A stretch of DNA of 64,000 bases from an uncultured Clostridia bacterium (lineage in GTDB: Bacteria; Bacillota; Clostridia; UMGS1810): assembly GCA_934481345.1 (NCBI GenBank), contig CAKSPF010000010.1, positions 18,191 to 82,190 of the forward strand. Reading direction: 5' to 3'. Shown piece by piece: positions 60,560 through 64,000 of this stretch. Below the pieces are notes generated by a model that did no database searches, was not told where the DNA came from, and worked only from the letters and a program-made list of their open reading frames with translations. Within the stretch, counting starts at the first letter, position 1. Each line of letters begins with the position of its first letter. The translations under genes were made by a program, and so were the position numbers.

Positions 60560-61657
60560 TCACCTCGTTCCCGACTTGTAATTATATATCGGTGTTAACC
60601 TTTCGGTTATTTCGGCAGTCGGCGCAATCAAATCAATGATAGTCTGTGGATTTTTATATGCCATAGGGCACTCGTCCAGCGTATCACGGCTGATACTTGT
60701 CGAAAAAATTCCTTTCATTTCTTTTTTGTACTGTGACAAAGTAAATGAATTAACCGTATCGGCTCTGTTGTATGCTCTCCCTGCACCATGCGGTGCGGAA
60801 TAATTCCAATCGGCATTTCCCCTGCCCTTGCAAATCAGGCAGCCGTCACGCATATTCAGCGGAATTATCATCTTTTCTCCGTTCTGTGCCGAAATTGCGC
60901 CCTTGCGAAGAATCTTGCTCTCGGCATCAATATAGTTGTGTATTACAGAAAAGGTTTCCAGTTCGGCAAATTTCATACTTTTGCAAATATCATCGGCTAT
61001 CGCCATTCTGTTAAGTCTTGCAAATTCCTGCACAATACTCATATCGTGAAGATAATCGTCAAACAGTTCGCCCTCAAGATATGAAAATTCATACGGTACT
61101 TCGTCCTTTGTTTTCTCATAGGCAAGCCCGTGATAATATCGCTCTACCTCAACGCCGAGATGCCGGCTGCCCGAATGAATAACAAGATAGTAACCGCTGT
61201 CGGATTTATCAAGCTCTATAAAGTGATTTCCTCCTCCGAGAGTGCCGATTCCGAGCAGTGACCTGTCAATTCTGATATGTTTTGCACATTTCAGTTTGTT
61301 AAGTTCTGCATTTTCCGCGAAACGGTGCGGTGTCCTCCTGATGTTCATGCCGGACGGGATTTTACTTTGAACAATTTTGTCAAGCTGCTGAAGTTCAAGC
61401 CGTTTCGGCTTGAACTTAACAATCTCCATACCGCAGCCGATGTCAACACCTACAAGTCCGGGAGCAACTTTGTTTTCAACTGTCATTGTCATACCGACCG
61501 CACACCCTTTTCCGGGGTGGACATCGGGCATAATTCTTATCTTGCTGTTTTCTGCAATAATACTGTTGCATAAAGCCTTAATCAATCCTTCCGAACCGCT
61601 GTCCAAAGCGTCGGCACAGATAATTGCTTCTGCAAAATTTCCTTTAATTTTAATCAT
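60560..61657 (-). CDS. rtcB: RNA-splicing ligase RtcB, PrfH-associated type
   Basis: A 365-aa RNA ligase that joins 2',3'-cyclic phosphate or 3'-phosphate ends with 5'-OH ends using GTP and Mn2+. Metal ligands: Cys in VGVDIGCGMEI near residue 76, GGGNHFIEL, HSGSRHLG and the guanylylated His in APHGAGRAYNR near residue 290. It is shorter than E. coli RtcB (408 aa), as expected for the ribosome-repair paralogue that pairs with prfH. AAAGGAAAATGT precedes the ATG. Confidence 0.95.
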   Translation of the reverse strand: MIKIKGNFAEAIICADALDSGSEGLIKALCNSIIAENSKIRIMPDVHPGKGCAVGMTMTVENKVAPGLVGVDIGCGMEIVKFKPKRLELQQLDKIVQSKIPSGMNIRRTPHRFAENAELNKLKCAKHIRIDRSLLGIGTLGGGNHFIELDKSDSGYYLVIHSGSRHLGVEVERYYHGLAYEKTKDEVPYEFSYLEGELFDDYLHDMSIVQEFARLNRMAIADDICKSMKFAELETFSVIHNYIDAESKILRKGAISAQNGEKMIIPLNMRDGCLICKGRGNADWNYSAPHGAGRAYNRADTVNSFTLSQYKKEMKGIFSTSISRDTLDECPMAYKNPQTIIDLIAPTAEITERLTPIYNYKSGTR

Positions 61658-61701
61658 ACATTTTCCTTTCTGTCAATGCGTGCATTGAAGAAAGAAACAT
61701 A

Positions 61702-61767
61702 TTATTCCGTTCTTCCTCCAAGCACCTCTTTTTTGGATTTCAGTTTCAAAATAACATTTTTTTGCAT
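61702..61767 (-). CDS. Short leader ORF before rtcB, 21 codons
   Basis: ATG 61765-61767 follows AAAGG and encodes a basic peptide (QKNVILKLKSKKEVLGG). Its stop is followed by a further tiny ORF that overlaps the rtcB start. A coupled leader could make rtcB synthesis depend on ribosome state. This is only a suggestion. Confidence 0.35.
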   Translation of the reverse strand: MQKNVILKLKSKKEVLGGRTE

Positions 61768-61839
61768 ACTATCACAACCTTTCAAGATTACTTTTATAAA
61801 TTATTTATCTTTTTTAGTTTTACGCTCTCATTTATTAAT

Positions 61840-61868
61840 ATTGTATACTGTAAATATAACAATGTCAA
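61840..61868 (-). promoter_or_regulatory. Promoter of the rtcB-prfH operon
   Basis: On the minus strand TTGACA (61863-61868), 17 nt, TACAAT (61840-61845). It is a normal promoter, without the shared island boxes. Confidence 0.75.
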
Positions 61869-61918
61869 TGCTTTTGCCAAAACAGATTAAAATATATTTG
61901 TAGGTTTACAATAGATGG

Positions 61919-62396
61919 TTACACTTTAAAAAAATTTTCGCCATCTACAAGGAAAGCCCTAATATAATCAGCAGGGGATTTCCAATTAAGCGGACGCATG
62001 GGAAACTTGTTGTAGTTATAGTTATATACCTTTAATTGTTTTACGAAATCATCAAACGAATAAAATTTTATGCGTAGCATAAAAATATTCGTTATCCTTA
62101 CAGTGTGAACGCTCAACCTTGCCGTTATGTCTGGGTGTATACGGTCTGATGAGTTTATGGCGAATACCGTGTTGTTTGAGTTTGTTGTCAAACATTGTCG
62201 GCTTCGGATTTTTTGCGTTGCCCAAAACTTTGGTAAACTCATGACCATTATCTGTCTGAATACACTCAATTTTAAACGGAAATCTTTCCGGCAAATGCTC
62301 AAAAAACACCGCCGAGCTATATGAGCTTTGCTCCTTAAATGCTTCAGATAGCGAAATCTTGAATATTCATCAATGGCGGTGTAAAGTCGAAAAAAC
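61919..62396 (-). pseudogene. Integrase-core transposase, truncated and frameshifted
   Basis: Pieces in two frames join to one DDE (rve-type) transposase: RLYTAIDEYSRFRYL with the first Asp, IQTDNGHEFTKVLG with the second Asp, and RHNGKVERSH with the Glu, then a C-terminal part KFPMRPLNWKSPADYI. One shift lies near 62340, a second near 62065. The N-terminal DNA-binding part is missing; a hairpin repeat replaces it at 62399. It resembles IS481/IS3-like transposases. Not functional. Confidence 0.8.
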
Positions 62397-62398
62397 AA

Positions 62399-62425
62399 TG
62401 TGCTTGGACACCCCGTCCAAGCACG
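62399..62425. repeat. Hairpin repeat with GTGCTTGGAC core, copy 2
   Basis: TGTGCTTGGAC (62399-62409) and GTCCAAGCACG (62415-62425), with an ACCCC loop. Copy 1 is at 17644-17679. It interrupts the transposase gene upstream of its first Asp motif. Confidence 0.65.
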
Positions 62426-62431
62426 TTTCAT

Positions 62432-62942
62432 ATGAGGAAATTCTCCTTAAATTAGTATGGTTTGCTTCGGTATTTTACGGAAAATCTGATGTAAAAACAA
62501 CTTATTTCAAGGGGATTTCCGCATAGAAGTCCCCTTAATTTCCCTATAAGGGCGCGCTTACTCACCACTGCGTCGGAGCAAACACCGCTTTAATCGTTTC
62601 CGTATAAATACGAAAACTCATTCGCTTTGTTGCTCCTCCTTTTTCCCACAAAGCAGGCTTTGCGGGAGCCCTGTTTCAGCGATGGTATCGCCTACGGCGA
62701 ACGGCGCTCTTGCAGAGGGCTCGTCAAATTCGCTCTGCTCATTCGCCGTAAATTCCGACGGTTTTGTAATTTTACAAAACAATGCACTGATAAAAAACGT
62801 GCATATCGGTATTTTGATAAAACCTATCGCTGATAGCTTTTATCTCATATGTGCGTTATCTATCATACATCTTCCGCCCACTTTCTTTTTTAGAAAAAGA
62901 AACAAAAACAGTCTGCACGGCAGACGGAAAGGAAAAATCGCT
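62432..62942 (+). other. Non-coding region before the relaxase, oriT candidate
   Basis: About 510 bp with no convincing gene. It contains AAGGGGA/TCCCCTT (62509-62515 with 62530-62536) and TACGGCGAA/TTCGCCGTA (62693-62701 with 62742-62750). Regions of this kind in front of a MobA/MobL relaxase often hold the transfer origin. The nick site cannot be assigned. Confidence 0.45.
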
Positions 62943-64000
62943 ATGGCAATTTACCATTTGGAAGCAAAGGTCATATCAAGAGGCATCGGCAGAAGCGCCG
63001 TTGCCGCTTCCGCATATATGAGCTGTTCCAAAATTTTCAATGATTATGACGGAGTGCAGCACGATTATACAAGAAAGCATGGGCTTGTCTATGAACAAGT
63101 GTTGCCGCTGCCGCAAGCTCCGCCGGAGTGGCAAGACCGAAGCGTGTTATGGAACGCCGTTGAAGAAGCGGAAAAATCAAAGGACAGCAGACTTGCACGG
63201 GAATTTGTTGTTGCTTTGCCTATTGAATTAAGCAAAGAACAAAATATATCCTTAATATCCGAATATGTAAAGGACAATTTTGTAGCAGACGGAATGTGCG
63301 CTGATTTCTGTATTCACGATACGGACGGACATAACCCACACGCACATATTATGCTGACGGTTCGACCGCTTGACAAAAACGGCAAGTGGCAGAGCAAAAC
63401 CGAAAAAGAATATTTGTGCGTTAAAAACGGCGAGGAACGGGGTTTTACATCAGCGGAGTTTAAGACCGCACAGGCTGACGGCTGGGAAAAACAATATCAG
63501 TATTTTGTCGGGAAAAAGAAAGTATATATGCCGCCGTCGCAAGCAGAGGGTTTGGAGCGAGTTTCAAAATATCCGAAAAGCACACGCTACGGCAGACAAA
63601 ATCCCATATCGGAGCGTTGGAACAGCGAGGAGCAGTTACAGATATGGCGTAAAAGCTGGGCGGATATTTCAAATAAATATCTTGAACTTGCAAAGTCTGA
63701 AAGCCGTATCGACCACCGAAGCCATAAGGCAAGAGGCGTTGATGAACAGCCAACAATTTATGAGGGAATTTCCGCAAGGATAATTGAGAAAAAAGGCGGC
63801 GTTTCCGAACGGTGTGAATTAAATCGGCAAATCAAAGAGGACAATCGTATTTTGCGTGAAATCAAAAAACGAATAAAGAAGCTGACGGAAACTGTTAAAC
63901 GTACCCTGCCCGCCGTTGCGGAAACGCTTGAAAAGTTACGCAGTACAATGATTCATTGCCGGTATGTCATAAATTTTGCGGATAGGTGGAAAACCGCAAA
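62943..64000 (+). CDS. MobA/MobL-family relaxase (partial, runs off window)
   Basis: At least 352 codons from ATG 62943, preceded by GGAAAGGAAAAA. The N-terminus AIYHLEAKVISRGIGRSAVA is typical for MobA/MobL; the metal-binding three-His motif is in GHNPHAHIMLTVRPL near residue 135. A long basic helical region with coiled-coil character follows. The relaxase nicks oriT and leads single-stranded DNA out during conjugative mobilisation. It marks the start of a mobilisable or conjugative element that continues to the right. Confidence 0.92.
   Translation, partial: MAIYHLEAKVISRGIGRSAVAASAYMSCSKIFNDYDGVQHDYTRKHGLVYEQVLPLPQAPPEWQDRSVLWNAVEEAEKSKDSRLAREFVVALPIELSKEQNISLISEYVKDNFVADGMCADFCIHDTDGHNPHAHIMLTVRPLDKNGKWQSKTEKEYLCVKNGEERGFTSAEFKTAQADGWEKQYQYFVGKKKVYMPPSQAEGLERVSKYPKSTRYGRQNPISERWNSEEQLQIWRKSWADISNKYLELAKSESRIDHRSHKARGVDEQPTIYEGISARIIEKKGGVSERCELNRQIKEDNRILREIKKRIKKLTETVKRTLPAVAETLEKLRSTMIHCRYVINFADRWKTA

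Noticed and set aside
1..64000. CRISPR arrays, rRNA operons and complete tRNA genes
   Set aside because: I saw no regularly spaced repeats of the CRISPR type, no rRNA sequence and no complete cloverleaf; the one tRNA-like element is degenerate.

Overview
This window looks like a chromosome segment of a low-to-mid GC Firmicute of the class Clostridia, probably a gut or rumen type. Supporting signs are A/T-rich sigma-A promoters, GGAGG ribosome sites, frequent GTG/TTG starts, a Clostridia-style pyr operon containing pyrI, a K+-type membrane pyrophosphatase, and many WG-repeat and MobA/MobL-type accessory genes. No species name can be given from sequence reading alone.

Left part, 1-24 kb, is mostly ordinary chromosome. 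It holds the 3' end of argH, then a leftward pyrimidine operon (pyrC-pyrK-pyrD-pyrF-pyrE-pyrB-pyrI) with very short spacers or overlaps, followed by a dacF-like carboxypeptidase. The pyr operon has a strong promoter and a leader with a U-rich 22-codon ORF that ends inside an intrinsic terminator, which resembles the E. coli pyrBI attenuator. Next come a PTS EIICBA sugar transporter, a solute-binding lipoprotein, a large secreted clan-A glycosidase, a GH30 enzyme, a PHP-domain protein, NAD+ synthetase, galactose mutarotase and the pyrophosphatase. Scars lie between them: a degraded PHP copy, a tRNA-like pseudogene and a small gene broken by an 8-bp duplication.

Middle part, 24-42.5 kb, is a patchwork of mobile or accessory DNA. 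It has a DUF4143-type ATPase, truncated protease and amidotransferase fragments, a Fic protein and a small serine recombinase. Then comes a compact unrecognised operon (AAA+ ATPase, two membrane proteins, one soluble protein, two paralogous 56-58 aa proteins), a WG-repeat protein with an in-frame TAG, and an ABC-type ATPase pair. A second recombinase has a res-like inverted repeat. After it lie a D5/P4-like primase-helicase beside a nested palindrome, and a large serine recombinase at the end of what is probably an integrative element.

Right part, 42.5-62 kb, is the most interesting. It is a dense accessory island built around nucleotide, ADP-ribose and nucleic-acid repair themes: PD-(D/E)XK nuclease, CbxX-type AAA+ ATPase, HAD phosphatase of the RNA-repair-associated type, Cys-X5-Arg phosphatase, NADAR/YbiA protein, HhH-GPD DNA glycosylase-like protein, WYL regulator, ADP-ribosylglycohydrolase, DIP1984, DUF1810, SLOG, and the RtcB-PrfH ribosome-repair pair. 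Several separate transcription units start from the same 36-nt promoter layout, with an upstream ATGTAC-like box, a second GTACAC-like box exactly 14 nt on, and a -10 hexamer 30 nt after the first. One copy contains a perfect 9-bp inverted repeat. I propose that this is a single co-regulated stress or defence regulon scattered over about 17 kb.

The right edge, 62-64 kb, has a decayed integrase-type transposase, a hairpin repeat also found at 17.6 kb, and the start of a MobA/MobL relaxase with a palindrome-rich upstream region.
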